A stretch of DNA of 64,000 nucleotides from NCBI GenBank assembly GCA_023079485.1, contig CM041084.1:11468609-11532608 (forward strand), read 5' to 3'. The position numbers and the translations under genes are program-made. Shown here piece after piece: positions 46,710-60,706 of this stretch (the stretch's first letter is position 1; each line of letters starts with the position of its first letter). This DNA comes from Archilochus colubris (taxonomy: Eukaryota; Chordata; Aves; Apodiformes; Trochilidae). Under the pieces are notes generated by a model that saw only the letters and a list, made by a program, of their open reading frames with translations, searched no databases and was not told the origin of the DNA.

Positions 46710-49700
46710 AAAAGAGCTCCTCCTTCCCATATCAATACAAAAAGAAAAATGTTGATTCTTTGGGGCTAGTATAAAGAAAGAAAAATTCTATTATTCAATG
46801 GAGGATTGAATGGAAGCTTTTATGTCCCCAGACCTAGTAATTTAGTCATTTCAAATTTATTCATGTAAGTGATTCTGTTGGCTTTTTATGTGTATATAAA
46901 TGTGAATAACCTTGTCATAATCTGACACTTTGAAAAATATAATGCCCATTTCCTTCTATTTAAAATCAGTCTCTTTGGATCTGTGACAATACTGACACTC
47001 ATTAGAAGACAAAATGCACTATTTTGTTACATTTCAGGAAAAGTGAAGCATTTCCTTCTGTTTAAACAGAGATGGACAACTTGGCTGCAGGTGTTACTAC
47101 TGCAAGTGCTCTGCATAACCTTCTGACCCAGTAGCATTCATGTTGTCATTGGTGGGTAAACTGTGCCTTTGTGGTAAACTAAAAACTGAAGTTCTATGAT
47201 CCATTTTGGCCTGCCCTATGTTTTTTGTTTGGGTTTTTTTTAGTTTTTTTTTTTTAGTTAGTCTAACAGCCTGGTGACTATTACCCTTTTTGGTTCAGCT
47301 TTGTGCATCTTTTTGTGGTATAACACTTACTGCTTTTACGTATAGCTGTAGTTAATACAAAATTTAAAAAGTGCATGTTCTGTACAGTACAAAATTCCTA
47401 TAGCCCCAGAAAAATATTTTGGTCCCCAAAGGACTTTAGTCCTGCAAGTTTGGTTACACTATCACAAGCAACAAGAGTAATCCCACATATAAGAAACACA
47501 CCTTATCTTGTAAATTCAGATATAACCTTGCCAACAATGGGCAAAAGAAAAAGGTAAAGAGGTTGCCTTGCACATTGTTGATCTGACCCTTACATTGCTT
47601 ACTGAGCCTTCTCCCATATTAGTGCAGACTTCTTCAGTGATCAAGGCCTCTGTCTGGATCTTGTCAAGGTTGCTGGGTGCACTCTGTTCCTCTTACCTGG
47701 GTACCCTGTGAGGCAGCATCCCTGCTCTGCAACAGCACTGTCCTGCTGTCACCTCCACCCTGGCTTGCTTTCCTGTGCAGAGCAGACCAGTTTTGCTGCT
47801 TCCTGACAAAAATTACATAAAACACCTGCTCTTGCTGCCTATGGATTTGTAAATCAATTTGAACAAATGTAATTGTGCCTGCGTTAGCAGTTGGCACTTT
47901 CTCCTGGGCATTCAAAGCTCAAAGGAGCCTCAGAATGTTTTACACTGTGACATCCTCCTTGGTTAGAGTGCTGATCAAAATAATTTTAAAATAATCTTTC
48001 TTACTGGCCTAAAGCATAAGGATAATAATTCCTATCCCCTACATAATGCTTTTCTTTTTTAAAACTATTGTAATAAATGTAATGACTGAAACTGCTCCTC
48101 CAGGTACCCTTGTAAAGTAGCAATTAATAAACGTTTATACTTCCACTGTGCCTGACATCTGATGTTCTTGAATTATTTTATGTATTCAATGGATAAAACC
48201 ACTTATGCTTTCTCTGTATTAAGACCTATGAGACCAAGTGAATTTTAGAGCACTACAGATTTTAAAAAATATATCTTCCTGGCATAGAAAAAGGAGATAA
48301 AAAGGGATCTTCATGAACCTCTTTTGAGGTATCACATTCTACAATATCTAGTACTTGAATCTTGTCCCTTTTTTTGCAGGAGGACATCCTGAAGCATAGA
48401 AAAATGAAACAAGTAGCTGATATCTGAAAACCAATAGACTTCCCCTTGACTCTCACTGCCTGTCTGTAAAGCACATATGTGTCCCATAGTGGAGGGGCCA
48501 GGGACACTGTTCCTGTCTCCCCATAAGTCCCATCCCGTAAGGTCTTGGAAAACTCTGAAAGTCCTCTGAAGGAGTCCTCATGCTGCAGGACATCATCAAC
48601 CAAAAAATTATGGCACATATTGCAACACCTTTGATAGACACCAATTTAAGAAATCCAAACTTCTCCTGTAAAACATAAAAACACTTGTATAAGTGTGAGA
48701 CATTATAATGAGGAAATGCAAAATTGCTGAATTTTCTGGGAGATCCTGTGCACCATGGTGATGAACCACAGTGCCTGCTTCTAATGTTAGCAAGCCCACA
48801 GATTGTTTTGCTTGTGCAACCCAATTCTAAACACTAACAACGGTAGAAGGCTATAAAACCCTTTATCATGCAGTTAAATTTTTCAGGGCAGTTTAACCAA
48901 ACCATTTGAAACTTCCCAGGCTTGACACATTGCTGAGATGGTACAACATGCCTCATTACACTGTGACACTGTGTCAGCAGCACAGATTGCCACCAGCCCT
49001 TTCCCTCGCTTCAGAAGTACAGCAGTGCAACTCAGTCATACTGTTTACTTCCAGGGAACTGAGGAAAAAACAGAAAAGCAAAATGACCAGGTGCATTGGA
49101 AGGGATGTTTATTCTCCTCTTCTAGGTGAAAAAGTAGAAAAGCTTTAGATTTAAAAAAATAAAATTAATTTATTAAAAACTTTTTAGTGTTCCACTAAAC
49201 AGCCTTGATTTCAGAAACAAGTATGCAAGACAGCCCCTGGTTCACCCTTCTAGGGTCACATAACTTGGAAAGGAGCAATGCAAAATATTCATTGCATGGA
49301 TAGGAGGAGAGGAACAAGGCCCACTATTCAGTTACATACAATTACATCCATGTGCTCAAGTCCAGACTTTCTCTCAAGTCTGTATTTGTGACTGTAAATT
49401 AGAAGTGAAAAAGGACAATGGTGACCTCCAGACCTCAAACTTTGGCTCATAGCTTTGCTTTTTGTAATTTCTTTTTCCAAAAACCTACCTACCTGGGAGC
49501 CTTTTGAGCCCTAGTCACTTCAGAGGGACTGGAAAGCAGCTGGAAGTCTACCTCTAACTACTCCATCCCTTTTTCCTAACAGGCTATCAGCAGAGGAGAT
49601 GCTGTGGGTGACACGGGAAGGGAATGTGTGATGATATGAAGACTTGCAGCAGCTTTCCTCCTGCTTACATCTGAAAACAGGGAAATGTATCATTTTTTGG

Positions 49701-51957
49701 AGCCCACCCACCATGCACTTGATTAAGGAAGACACTTATTACCAGCATGTGAATAACCAGCATATCTGCATTTTAAATAAGGCATGAGAAAAAATGAAAT
49801 TGTAATTAGCCTAGTAAAATCCATCAGTTGGTAATGCTATGGGGAACCCTTGTTCTTTGTGGACCTGGTTTGCAAAGCTTGATCTGGGGCCAGTTTTCAT
49901 CATTTGAGGTTTTCCATCTTCAACAGTGGCAACAATCAGACAGCTAAATCTCAGAAGGTGCTTAAGCATCCTGCTGAACTAGGCTTTGAATCAGCAATCT
50001 CTCTGGTTAACTAACTGGGATGTGACCCAGTTACAACACTCTGAAAGCTCTTTGATGGCCTAAAGTCTGGAAAGTGAATTCCTCTGATGTCTAATTCCTC
50101 TGATGTCCAGCCTCACAACTGGCTATGCCCGCTTGCTGTGTACAAAAAAAGCCTCTAATACTGGCAGAGGCCTCCCAGAGTACCTAGCAGTGAAAGCAAG
50201 CTGATGTATACAGTTAGTAAGAGGTTCATTTATCAAAGTCTGTTCATGTTAGCAAGAACATATATGGATAATAATGGCACACATGTATGTATCAAGGTTC
50301 ATTCCAAAGATCTGAGTGCCTTTTCAGCCAAAGTCAGAGCAGTCTCAAAGAATTCAGGTGTCCCCTTTGCATACAGCTTCTTTTTTTAGTGCTGAATCCT
50401 CCTTGCTCTGAGGCGAAATAATATTGTCTCCTAGTTTTGCCCTCTGCAAAAGCTGTTTCTTTCCACTGCCAAATTTCCCAGTGTCTTTGTAATCCTCAAT
50501 GAGCTATTCCTTCCTTCTCCTTGCCAAGATTGAGCGATCATACCTATGTCTTTGTTCTTTGATTGAAACATTTTCCATCTCCAAAGCCAAAAATAAACAT
50601 GTACTTGCTGTTACTATTAGCAGGCCTGATACATACAAATATAGAACAGACCTGGTATCTTTTGTTGCTGAGAAGATTAAATTAATTTATTTTATTCTAA
50701 AAGATTTCTTGTCATGGGGAGAAAAGCCTCAGTGACTCAGGGCAGACTTAGAAATCTGTTCTTAATGATGTTGGAGATATTGTACATGCATGAATTAAGA
50801 AGTACCTCTACATTTTAAGGAAAGCATTTTATTTTATAAGCCTGAGGCATTAGAAGACATAAAAAATGTAGGGAAGTTTTTCTCCATTTCATTTTTTTGT
50901 CATGAGGAACTGAAATGCAGCACAAATGCTTCTAGCAGACATTTATATCTTCTTCCTGTCTAGACTTTAAAAAAATGATTGACATAAATGTAAAAAAATT
51001 AGCTACAATTTGTATTTGAAAAACCAAACAGGAGCTATATTTCTAAGACAATATTCCTTAACTTTTTGTATCAAGAAGCAAAAAGACAAACCCAACGTGT
51101 TGAAGTCAGAAATATTCTAGAGAATTCAGATGAGAAAAGTGAGAGAATCTAATCTGATTCACTGATACAGATGTTCTGCTTCAATGGAGGACAGTGCCTG
51201 AGTACTTTTCTGAGAAGGATTTAGAACCAAAGTGGCTGCCTGCTAATAACTACTGTGTACCCTTAGTGCACCACATTTTGTTGAAAAAGTAAAAAGAAAT
51301 GAGAGAACTTTCGTAAATATATGTGTATTCATGTTAAACTCTGAATCCAGTGTCTGTCTCAAAGGAAGGAACTTGTGGTAATGGAGAAGAAGAGAGCAAA
51401 TTTGTATTTGGAATGATGTTCCAGATGATTATGTTCATGGCTCTAACAACCCAGGTGTCCCTTAACCAGACAAAGAGGTAAAGGATGATTGCTGATTCAG
51501 CAGCCTGATCACTACTTTCCTTGTTAAGCAGGTTTTCCCACAGCTGAGATCTACCCACCATAACATTTTCCCACTTCCTCAGCAGACATATTTTGATGGA
51601 TCTGTTTAGCCCACTCCTGTTCCACAAGCTGAAATGTCTTAGAATTTATTGCCCTGTTGCTTTGCTGCTAGAAGGGGACTTCATCCCTTGATACATCATT
51701 TACAGTTCCTTCTTCCTTCCCCTTTTGATGACACTGCCCTTTTAATTCTTTCTAAATATTATTGCATCTTTAAAGATAATTTTTGTAATTACAGTATATC
51801 CATTCAGATTTGGTAATCTTTTATGGCAGCAGTACTTGCATTCAGTCAGATTGTTGGCATATTTGCAAGTATTTCATAACTTCAGTGTATTACCTGGGAA
51901 TCACAGATCCACAGATCCAGGAAGAACTTGTCCCAGTCAACTTTCACACAAAAAATG
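46710..51957. other. Unique non-coding stretch
   Basis: No repeat family is recognised. Two overlapping minus-strand frames at 48262-48824 (118 and 123 codons) include an acceptor-like TTTTATGTTTTACAG near 48667-48681, but no domain or matching donor is seen. The interval 47640-47900 is somewhat GC-richer but unassigned. Near 50079-50108 a short direct repeat (ATTCCTCTGATGTC twice, 19 bp apart) is present. Confidence 0.4.
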
Positions 51958-51990
51958 AAAAAAAAAAAAAAAAAAAAGAAAAAGGAAGGT
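51958..51990 (+). repeat. A-rich tract
   Basis: A20 run, then AAGAAAAAGGAAGG. No retrocopy upstream was recognised that would explain it as a poly(A) tail. Confidence 0.85.
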
Positions 51991-52134
51991 TACCCAATAT
52001 TTCTTCCCCACTACACTGAAAACAAGAAAAAGCACTTTATTTTACTTTACTTTAGGACACTATTTTCTCCAGTATATCATCTAGGCATTCTTTCTTTCCA
52101 AATAACAAAATAAATATAATTCAGTGCTCCTAAG

Positions 52135-52160
52135 CATCAATCAATCAATCAATCAATCAA
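52135..52160 (+). repeat. (ATCA)n microsatellite
   Basis: Six tandem ATCA units followed by an A tract. Confidence 0.92.
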
Positions 52161-54367
52161 AAAAATGTATTTCCTGTTGGTTTAAATACATTTATTTGTA
52201 TGAGGTACGTATCATTATTATATAATTTATTAAATATGAAGTTTTTCATCATTATAGAAAATATTTCATATAAACACATGAAATTAACTTAGACATGATA
52301 GTCTGTTTATAGAGTCAATATTTATCAGATTTCTGAAGTGTGTCAAAAAATAAAATGTACGCAAAGAACATATTATTTACACTTCTGTGTTTGTTACTGA
52401 AATGATATGGTCTATATGTCAGCCTAGATAAATAGGATTTTAACATTGAGCACTGAGCTCTACTCCAATGTCAAATTTGTGTAATATGCAGTAGTATACA
52501 GTAGCATCTCATTTAAAATATCCAACATGAATAAAGAAAAAACCCCTTTCTAAATTAAACTATCTAAAATATTTAGGGTTGTTTTTATTTTAAGCTGTTT
52601 ATTTTGTTTTACTCTTTTTCATGCTTGTTTTTGTTGTTGGTTTTTGTTTGGTTGGTTGCTTTTTTTTTTTGGTTTGGGTTTTTGTGGTTTTTTTGTGAGG
52701 AGGTTCATGAGCGGCTTATTTTGATTGTTGTGGTTTTGGGTTTTTATTCCCTAAAGAAAGTGTCCCAGTAAAGTTCAAATAAGTTTGTTTGTGGTCCACT
52801 TCAGATCTGCTATGTAACACTGAATGAATTTTTTTTCCAATTTTTTCTACTTCACACAGCATGTCTTTAGATTATGGTGGGTAGATTATTTACATTCATA
52901 AACAAAGTAATTACATGCTTTAAAATACACTTCTTTGCACTCAAAACTTCAGCACATATTAGAGCAGGGTATCTTAATTTAAAAAAAAATAATTTAAAAA
53001 TATAAATAATGCTTAAAAAAATGTGGCACTTTCACATTTCCATGTTTATCAATACTGTAGAAAATGAAAAATTACAACTAGGAAGGCCTTTCATGCTGTA
53101 CAAAAGTAAATTTTAATAACTAGAAAGCTTTTTAAGTTACTTTTAACTGCATGGTTTCAAGATAAAGATCCTTTGGGAGCACATCTACTTTTCTCTGAGT
53201 TAGAGTTGGCAAAATGAACCATATCCTGCAAGTCTGAAGCTCTTTGAGGTAAAGTAATTGAAAGGTATTGTCATTCAGTCTACAAAATCAGATTAGACCT
53301 ATCTATAGCTTAATTTAGAGTATTATGAGAAAATAAGGTAGACAAATAGCTGGAAGCTAATTTGTACATTTTATATGCAGGCTAAATAGTATCTCCCAAA
53401 CTTAACCTCGGATTTAGCATTTATAAATGATAAGGGATTTTCAAATTTCAGAACCATTTATTTCAATCCCTTTTTATTTTTCAGCTATTCCTAATGCATT
53501 TTCTCTTTTGTCTAAAAATAGCCAAGGAGACAACACAGGATTATTTCTACCTCAGCTGTGCAAAAACTGATAACTATGTGGACTCTTTGTTGCCATATGC
53601 ATGATGTAAGGTGTTGGCAAACACAGGAAAAAAGTTTTTTTCAGAAAATACTTCAAATTTAACTTTAATCAATGGTTAGGCTGCTAAATTTTGCTCAGCA
53701 ATAGTTTGATGTATTCAGTCTCTCCTTCACACATCCCGGAAACAAATGAAATAGGGAACGCTCAACAGAGTACAGGATAAATGTTCACTATAGTGACAAA
53801 TCAAGATCCTTTCAATAAAGGACAAAGGATGGCCCTTTTACTTACATGTGGTCAGATCAGATCATGTCTTTTGCTTGGAAATTTGTTTGGACTGAAAGTG
53901 TCAGATGGTTATGACAGGTACAGGTAGAGAAGTCTTTCCATTCCAAAAAGATTATTTAAAAGACCTTTGTTTCTACAACAACTAATGCTACAAAAATGCA
54001 TCCTTTGTCTCTTTTACTGAAGTCCAGCATCTAAAAATATAAAGTAAAGATATAAACAGTGGAGCACACTGGAAAATACTTGTAGTAGCTACTTTGTTCT
54101 GATCAGATTTAAGCATTCTGCCTTGGCATGGGATATCTCACATCATGGTTTAAGACTTAATAGATGAAAATGGTGGAAAAGAGAAGCATGAAATCATGAG
54201 AAGCATGGAATCACAGTTTAAAAAACATGAGGTCTGCTATCTTTTTGGTATATTATTTTTGGGGACAAAACACTAATAATCTTGGGACAAAGTATTTCAA
54301 TGTTCAGTAGTTACACAGAATCTTGGAATCTTTCACAGTAAAAAATTTTAAAAAACTTACATGAAAT

Positions 54368-54397
54368 GAAACAAAATAAAATAAAATAAAATAAAAG
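54368..54397 (+). repeat. (AAAAT)n microsatellite
   Basis: Five tandem AAAAT units, a second array of the same motif as at 15.8 kb. Confidence 0.9.
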
Positions 54398-54510
54398 CAA
54401 TATTTTAACAATAAAATATATAGTATCTCAAATATTTTCCAACTGTCATTAAATAATATGGTATCATAATTAAAAGAAACTCAGTAAAGAAAAGATTAAG
54501 GACATCTACA

Positions 54511-54550
54511 AAGAAAAAAAAGGAAGAAAAAAAAAAAAAGAAGAAAAAAT
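54511..54550 (+). repeat. A/G-rich low-complexity tract
   Basis: Polypurine AAAGAAAAAAAAGG, A13 and GAAGAAAAAA stretch. Confidence 0.85.
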
Positions 54551-57500
54551 ATTCTGATCAGAGCAACTGGAACCAAAATATTCTGTGCAGATTTTAAAAT
54601 AAATAAAAATCTGCACACACACACCTAAGACTTATTTTGCACTCCCACAACAAATTTAGTCTCTGTAAGAGTAGAAAGTTGTACCCAAAATACATTTTCT
54701 GTGAACTGTCAGATAACCAAGCAATAAAGTAACTTTGTTTAGTACATATACTTTAATTACTCTATGGCACATTCTTGACTCTGAGTCTAGGTAACTGGGC
54801 CAGATTTTGATCACTGCTCTCTCAGCTGCATCCTCTGCATGAAAGATCTCAAGGCATTTTAATACTTCCCACAGCGACTCAGTACATACATGGGTGTATG
54901 TGGAAAATAGTACTAGAACAGCTTGGTCAAAGAAGATGGGCGTATCATGTAAAACCTAATCTTGGCTTTTAGAACACACACTAAGGCTACCAGAGAATGC
55001 AAAGAAAGGACATCAGCATTACTGACTATACAGCTAGTGCTGACCTGACCTAGTAAGTCCCTTGTGGTTGCTCCAGATCTGAATATAATTCTGTAGAAAA
55101 ATCTGCAGAGGTTTAAGGACAACCCGTAGTCACCAATATGGTTAAAGTGAAGTCGTCCATTAACAATTCATGCTCGCCTTATATAGAACCCTTGTTTATA
55201 TAACGATATCTTGCAGGTGGCTATATCTTGGCCACAAATTCTATTCTCACAGAACTTCTGCTGGTTACATCATCACTCTGCTATTCTTTTTCTGTTGCCA
55301 GCTCCCTTATCTTTTTCCCATAGCTCATCTTTCAGTAGCCTTGAAACTAGGTCTCAAGGCCCTTAGCTTACTCTAGCTAAAGTTAAATAGTCAGGATTGC
55401 TCATGTCTGTTTTTTTCCAGACAGTTTCCCAACATAACTCCAACTGAGCATGTCTTGTAGCCAAAGAGTCTGGGTAACACAGGCATATTATGATGATAAA
55501 AGACTCATGACACAACTCAGGCAATCCAGGCACAGATAAAGGAGAGCTGGATGTGTTTTCTTTTTCAATATGAGGAGGTATGTAACTCCAGCTAAAGGGG
55601 ATGACCTGTAGTAGGCACTGCAGTAGTAGACCAATTAAGACAATTTCTTCTTAAGGTTACTTATTACTTATTTTAGAACACCAGTATGAAATACATGCAA
55701 ATTTAGATGAAAGTCAGCAGGGATTGTTTTGTTAGAAGCCATAATCAACCTGAGCATTACTAGCATGCTGCAGGCTAAACAAGTTGGCCTATAGCACTAC
55801 AAGAGCTATTTTTCTTTGAAAATCCTCATAATCATAGCCAGTGCATCTATGTCACAGAAATGAAACAGAAGGTTATAATCAAGCCAAGCTGAGCATGTAA
55901 AGAATCATATGGGATGTGAGAATGAGCAGCTACTTTTGTATAGTGAATGGTGATTTCTGTTTTCAAGCCAGATGTTTTACTGACAACACCTTCAGATATT
56001 TCATGAATATTTCAGTGCAAAATGAGCCTGAGCTACAAATTAATGAGTTCTTTTTTTCAGACCCACTTAGATATGCTATTACAGCTAACAGCATTCTCCC
56101 TTTCAGACACAGCTATTTTATGTTGATAAAATAGAATGCCTTATTCAACCCAGAAGAAATTTCTGTTAAAAGATTCCAAATTGTTGTAATATGTAGAAAT
56201 ATGTGTAAACATCTGTAAAAAAGATTATTGAATCTATAGAGTCTGACAGATGAAAATACTATGGCTCAACAAATACAGGACAACTTAAGTATATGAAAAG
56301 AGTAATATGCTCTGAAGTTGCAAGCCCTTTCTCATCTGAGAAGTTTTGTAAATCAACAAGTTTGTCTCTGCACCTTATTGGAAAGTAACAGCTAGATTTT
56401 GTAGTGAAGTCCATATTGTGTCTTTTTCTCTACTGCTATTTATATTCATGCAGCCTTTTAAAGGAAAATTAAATTTATTGTTTTTAAATGTGACCTTTTA
56501 TTAGTGAACCTAAACAAATCTAATTGCTGTGATATGATTGCCAGGAAATGAGTATAACTGAAACATCCTTGTTGCACTAAACCTAAAGCCAGTGCAGATT
56601 CACCTCCTTTACCTAATGTAAGGTAGCAAAAATGTTATTCAAGACACTGTCCATGCCAGACCTGACACTAAACAATCAGACTTTACCTTTGCAGGACTGA
56701 CAGCAAGCTGCTACTCCTGTTCTTGCCACAGATAAACTTCAGACAAAAGACTTGGCACAAAATTCCTAATACAGACCTTCACATATGCAGACATATGGAC
56801 TATTGAAGCTTTTCTAAGACCTGTAATTTTCTGACAGTATAATGTTATAATGTTTCTTCTCCCTGTCTAATCTTCCACATTAAAATTTTGTCTTTGTTTT
56901 TCAAATCCAGACTAGTTTGAGTATTTCACTTTCTTGTGATGTCAGACTCTCATGTCATAATGGTGTGGTGTTCTATTAATTGTGGAATTTTGCTTCTTGG
57001 ATTTGTGGGTTAATTAGTAATATCTGCATTGAACATTTTTTTTCAAGATGTTTTACATTACAGCAATAAGCCACATATTTGGGGCAGCAAGAATTTACCA
57101 GCTTTCAGCTTCTTATTTCTTCATCCAATTTCTGTGAAAATCTTCTGTTATCCATTCTTGGTTACACTGTGAAAAGTGAAGAACAGGACATACATGCCAT
57201 TCTCTCAAGATCTTCTCTTGAGAGAAAAGATCTTCTAATATATCGTGCCTCTTTTATCTTTAGACTAATCAAATCAGTTAGGTTCATTGTGATGTTCTGT
57301 TGGGGTTTCGTCGGGTTGGTTAGAGGGGTGTGTTTTTCTTTTTGTTTGATTGCTTTTAATTTTTGTTCTATTTATTCTTTATTTTATTTATGTTTGGATC
57401 ATATTCCTGGTATTTTCTTCCAGCTCTTATATCTATATATTAAAATCACTGAATGGAAACTGAGACACCCATGTGCATGTAAACTTGAAAACTAATATTA

Positions 57501-58453
57501 TAGGAGCAATTAAAAGTAGTAATAAAAGTTCAAGAGTGGGCATCACAGTATTGAATAAACATATACATGTACATGATTTCTTTTCCATGGTACAATTATC
57601 AGATGATCTGGATAGCTTTAATTGTAATGTGAATGATTTGCAATCTGTGATGAATGGGTTTTGCTTTCTTTTTTCCACAGTCCCTGACTTTGAAGTGAGG
57701 TAATTTTCCTTAATTGTATCTATCGTGCTTGTTTCAGACAAGTTCTTTGGGATGGGATATGCTTTTCCTATGATAAATATAATTTCATAGTGCCTAGTAT
57801 AATGCAGTATTATACCACTCTCTGGGTAGTTTCATTTTATCACTTATAATGAATCTGAAATTCACCTTTCACTAACTGCTTCTTCCAGTTTGAGGAGCTG
57901 AGCAGTTGCATGAACAGTGGAAAACTTAGAAAAGGATCTAATACGACAGTAATGTGTGTCTAGACATTGTCTATGTGACAAATTACTTGTTCTATACGAG
58001 ATGATTTGAAAATTTGCCATTGCTAACTAGGAAGTCCCTTAAAAGGCTACATCTTTACTGTTGATTGAAAAGACACAGTTCCATGGTTGGAGAGAGTTGA
58101 AATTTTAATTCACCTACAGGTGTTTACACATGTAGCTCAAAACATGACTGTAAGATGCTCAGAAATTTAAAAAATTGACTTGGAACAGACAAAAACAGAA
58201 CTTAGAAAATATATGCTTTAGATACTGAATGGATTTTCAATGGTATTTGAATTGTTGATTTTCTTCAGAAGAGGAGAATAAAATTCTGAAACTTATCTGC
58301 TCACTAGATTACTCTTTGTAATATGCACCAAAATGCAACATTATCTCAGTGAAAACTTGGTTTCTTTGCCTTTCAGTGTTGCTGATTTATTGTTTGGTTT
58401 CAGTTTTGTTTTTAAATCTAACATTTGCTTTCATTCTAATAGGAACAACCCTG

Positions 58454-58481
58454 GTGTGTGTGTGTCTGTGTGTATATATAT
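58454..58481 (+). repeat. (TG)n-(TA)n microsatellite
   Basis: GTGTGTGTGTGTCTGTGTGTATATATAT, a compound dinucleotide array with one C interruption. Confidence 0.88.
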
Positions 58482-58943
58482 TTAAACCAGCTTTCTAAGG
58501 GTAGCTATTGTTATTCAGGGCATTTTGCTTATAAGCAAAATATTAAATTAGATTAGCTTACAGAATCCATAAACATGTTATGTCAATGTGTTATAAGAAA
58601 GATAATGGAAGTAATAACAAATAGACTTTAGTATCACATTTTAATTAGTCATATGAACAGTTTAACATAGAAATACTGACAAAGCAGAACTAACTGTATA
58701 ATGAAGCTGCTTAAAGGTGTAGATAGGAGTCATCCTTGCAATATAAATGCAATATTTAATAAGAATTTTTACTTAAAATATTGATGTCACTAAATCACTG
58801 TGACTAGAAAAAGGCCAAACGAGAAATATGCCCTGTTTGACTTTACCTAGCAGAACAAAGACATTTTTCTCTTCAATATGAATCTTACGATGAAAAAAAT
58901 ATCTGCAGTTAATGGATAAACTTAATAATATATTTCTTAGAAT

Positions 58944-59766
58944 ATCCAGGTCCCCTGCAAAAGGATCTGGACTGGCTGGATCAATGGGCTGAGGTCAATT
59001 GTATGGGATTCAACAATACCAAACATTGTGTTCTGCAGTTAGGTCACAAAAACCCCATGCAACACTCCAGGCTTGGAGAAGACTGACTAGGAAGTTGCTC
59101 AGTGGAAACGGAGTAAGTCAGTAGCTGCATGAATATTAGCCAGAAATGTGTCCAGGTGGTCAAGATGTCCAACAGCATCTTGGCTTGTGTTAGGAATAGT
59201 GTGACAAGAAGGACTAATGAAATAATCATGCCCCTGTACTTGGTACTGGTGAGGCTGCACCTCGAGTACTTACGTTCTCATTTTTGGGCCCCTCTCTACC
59301 ACAAGGACAGTGAGTTGGTGGAGTAAGTCAAGAGAAGCACAACGAAGATGGTAAAAAGACTTGAGCACAAGTCTTATGAAAAGTGTCTGAGGGAAATGGA
59401 GTTGTTTATTCTGGAGAAAAGGAGGCAGAAGGGAGACCTTCCTTCTCTTTACAACTATCTGAAAAGAGGTTTAAGCAAGGTGAGTGTTAGTCTCTTTCTA
59501 GAAACAAAGAGTAGGACAAGACCAAATGGTCTAGAGTTGCAGCAAGGGAGGTTTCCATCAGATATTAGAACACTGGGTTAGTTATTAAACACTAGAATAG
59601 GCTTCCCAGGGAGGTGGTTGAATCACCATCCCTGGAAGTGTTTTAAAGATTTGTAGATACGGTGATTAAAAATATGGTTTGGCACTGGAGTTCGTAGTGT
59701 TAGGTTAATGGTTGAAAACAATAATCTAAAGGCCCTTTCCAACAAGAATATTTCCGTGATTCTATT
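58944..59766 (+). mobile_element. CR1 LINE, 5'-truncated, ORF2 C-terminal part
   Basis: Plus orientation, about 820 bp. From 58970 one frame runs without a frameshift through DWLDQWAEVNCMGFNNTKH, CVLQLGHKNPMQHSRLGED, a TGA near 59085, a TAA near 59112, MNISQKCVQVVKMSNSILA and RNSVTRRTNEIIMPLYLVL, LHLEYLRSHFWAPLYHKD, a TAA at about 59324, KRLEHKSYEKCLREMELFIL and GDLPSLYNYLKRGLSKVSV, ending after QGRFPSDIRTLG. These are the standard post-RT CR1 ORF2 blocks. The 3' UTR follows (CAGGGAGGTGGTTGAATCACC, CCCTTTCCAACAAGAATATT) and ends in CCGTGATTCTATT. Stops are mainly point changes, so this copy is less decayed than the RTE-like relic, yet inactive. Confidence 0.95.
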
Positions 59767-60262
59767 ATTTGTAGTTCACATCAAGAAGAGTAGTTAAGAG
59801 GAGAGGTGTCAGGTTGACATCCTCTGAGTGATACATTTGTTTTTTAATTTGAATGGTAATAATGATTAATCTGTACCATAATTTTAAGTTTCCCTTAAGT
59901 AGTCAGCAGAAAACTATATTTTCAAATATTTTTATGAAATGGTTAATCTAGTCAGGCTCCAAGCAAACTTCACAGAAGATTTCACTGAAGCTTTCAGTTC
60001 TTAACACACAGCAAAGGAGGTGAAGACTCAACATTTTATGGAATAGCAATTGTGAAGTTCTTGAGAGTCTCACATATATATTCCTAAAGTGATCAACAAG
60101 ACAAAGTGTAAATTCATTTCTTGATACTCTAAATGTTTCCTGGAGCAGCTATGTTTCTGTACCACACCAGATGGTGTAGTACATAATCATATATTCTAAC
60201 ACAAGGAAGCTGTTTTATTAATTAATATAGCTGAGTGTTATGTAGTAGTCATTATCATATTG
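59767..60262. other. Spacer between two CR1 copies
   Basis: About 500 bp of unique AT-rich sequence with no recognised feature. The flanking CR1 copies are in opposite orientation with their 3' ends facing each other. Confidence 0.5.
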
Positions 60263-60706
60263 CAGAATCACAGAATTTTTGGATTTGGAAGGGACCTCTG
60301 GAGATCATCTCTGGAGTCCACTCCGTCTGCCTGGCTAAGGCAGGATTGCCCAGAGCACATTAAACAGAATGGCATCTGAGCAGAGCTTGACTGCCTCCAG
60401 AGGAGACTCCACAACCTCTCTGGGAATTCTGTTCAGTGCCTTGTCACCCTCACAGTAGAGAAGTTTTTCCTCATGTTTAAATTCAATTTCCTCTGTTCTA
60501 GTTTGTGTCCCCTGTCTCATTGCTGAAAAGATCTTGACTCCATCCTCCTTACAGTTGCCCTTTAGATATTTATAGAAATTGACAAGGTCCTCTTTCAGTC
60601 TTCTCCTATCCAGGCTAAACAGTCCCAGCTCTCTCAGCCTTGCTTCATAAGAGAGGTGCTCCAGCCCCCCAAGCATCTTTCTTGCCCTCCTCAATAAAGG
60701 AACCAT
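60263..60706 (-). mobile_element. CR1 LINE 3' fragment
   Basis: Minus orientation. The plus strand begins with AGAATCACAGAATTTTTGG and GGAAGGGACCTCTGGAGATCA, the complement of the CR1 3' UTR. The minus strand encodes an uninterrupted 123-codon end of ORF2 (60335-60706): ARKMLGGLEHLSYEARLREL, GLFSLDRRRLKEDLVNFYKY, KHEEKLLYCEGDKALNRIPR, EVVESPLEAVK. It is truncated just upstream of the GLEHLSYE block. The intact frame is too short to have any function, but it suggests a relatively recent or well-preserved copy. Confidence 0.95.

Larger units (their letters stand above)
51991..58943. other. Long AT-rich non-coding stretch
   Basis: About 7 kb with no recognised gene or LINE. A G/T-rich tract at 52615-52745 contains GGTTTGGGTTTTTGTGG and GTGGTTTTGGG words; it is telomere-like in flavour but not TTAGGG. 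The frame at 57079-57495 (138 codons, the longest plus-strand frame outside repeats here) is Phe/Leu/Ile-rich with no motif, as expected from T-rich DNA. Confidence 0.45.

Noticed and set aside
48262..48824. Two overlapping minus-strand ORFs of 118 and 123 codons with an acceptor-like site
   Set aside because: They lie in different frames over the same DNA, have no domain and no matching donor, and their length is reachable by chance in 64 kb.
57079..57495. 138-codon plus-strand ORF with hydrophobic segments
   Set aside because: Phe/Leu/Ile/Ser richness follows from T-rich DNA. There is no signal peptide plus mature domain structure and no homology that I recognise.
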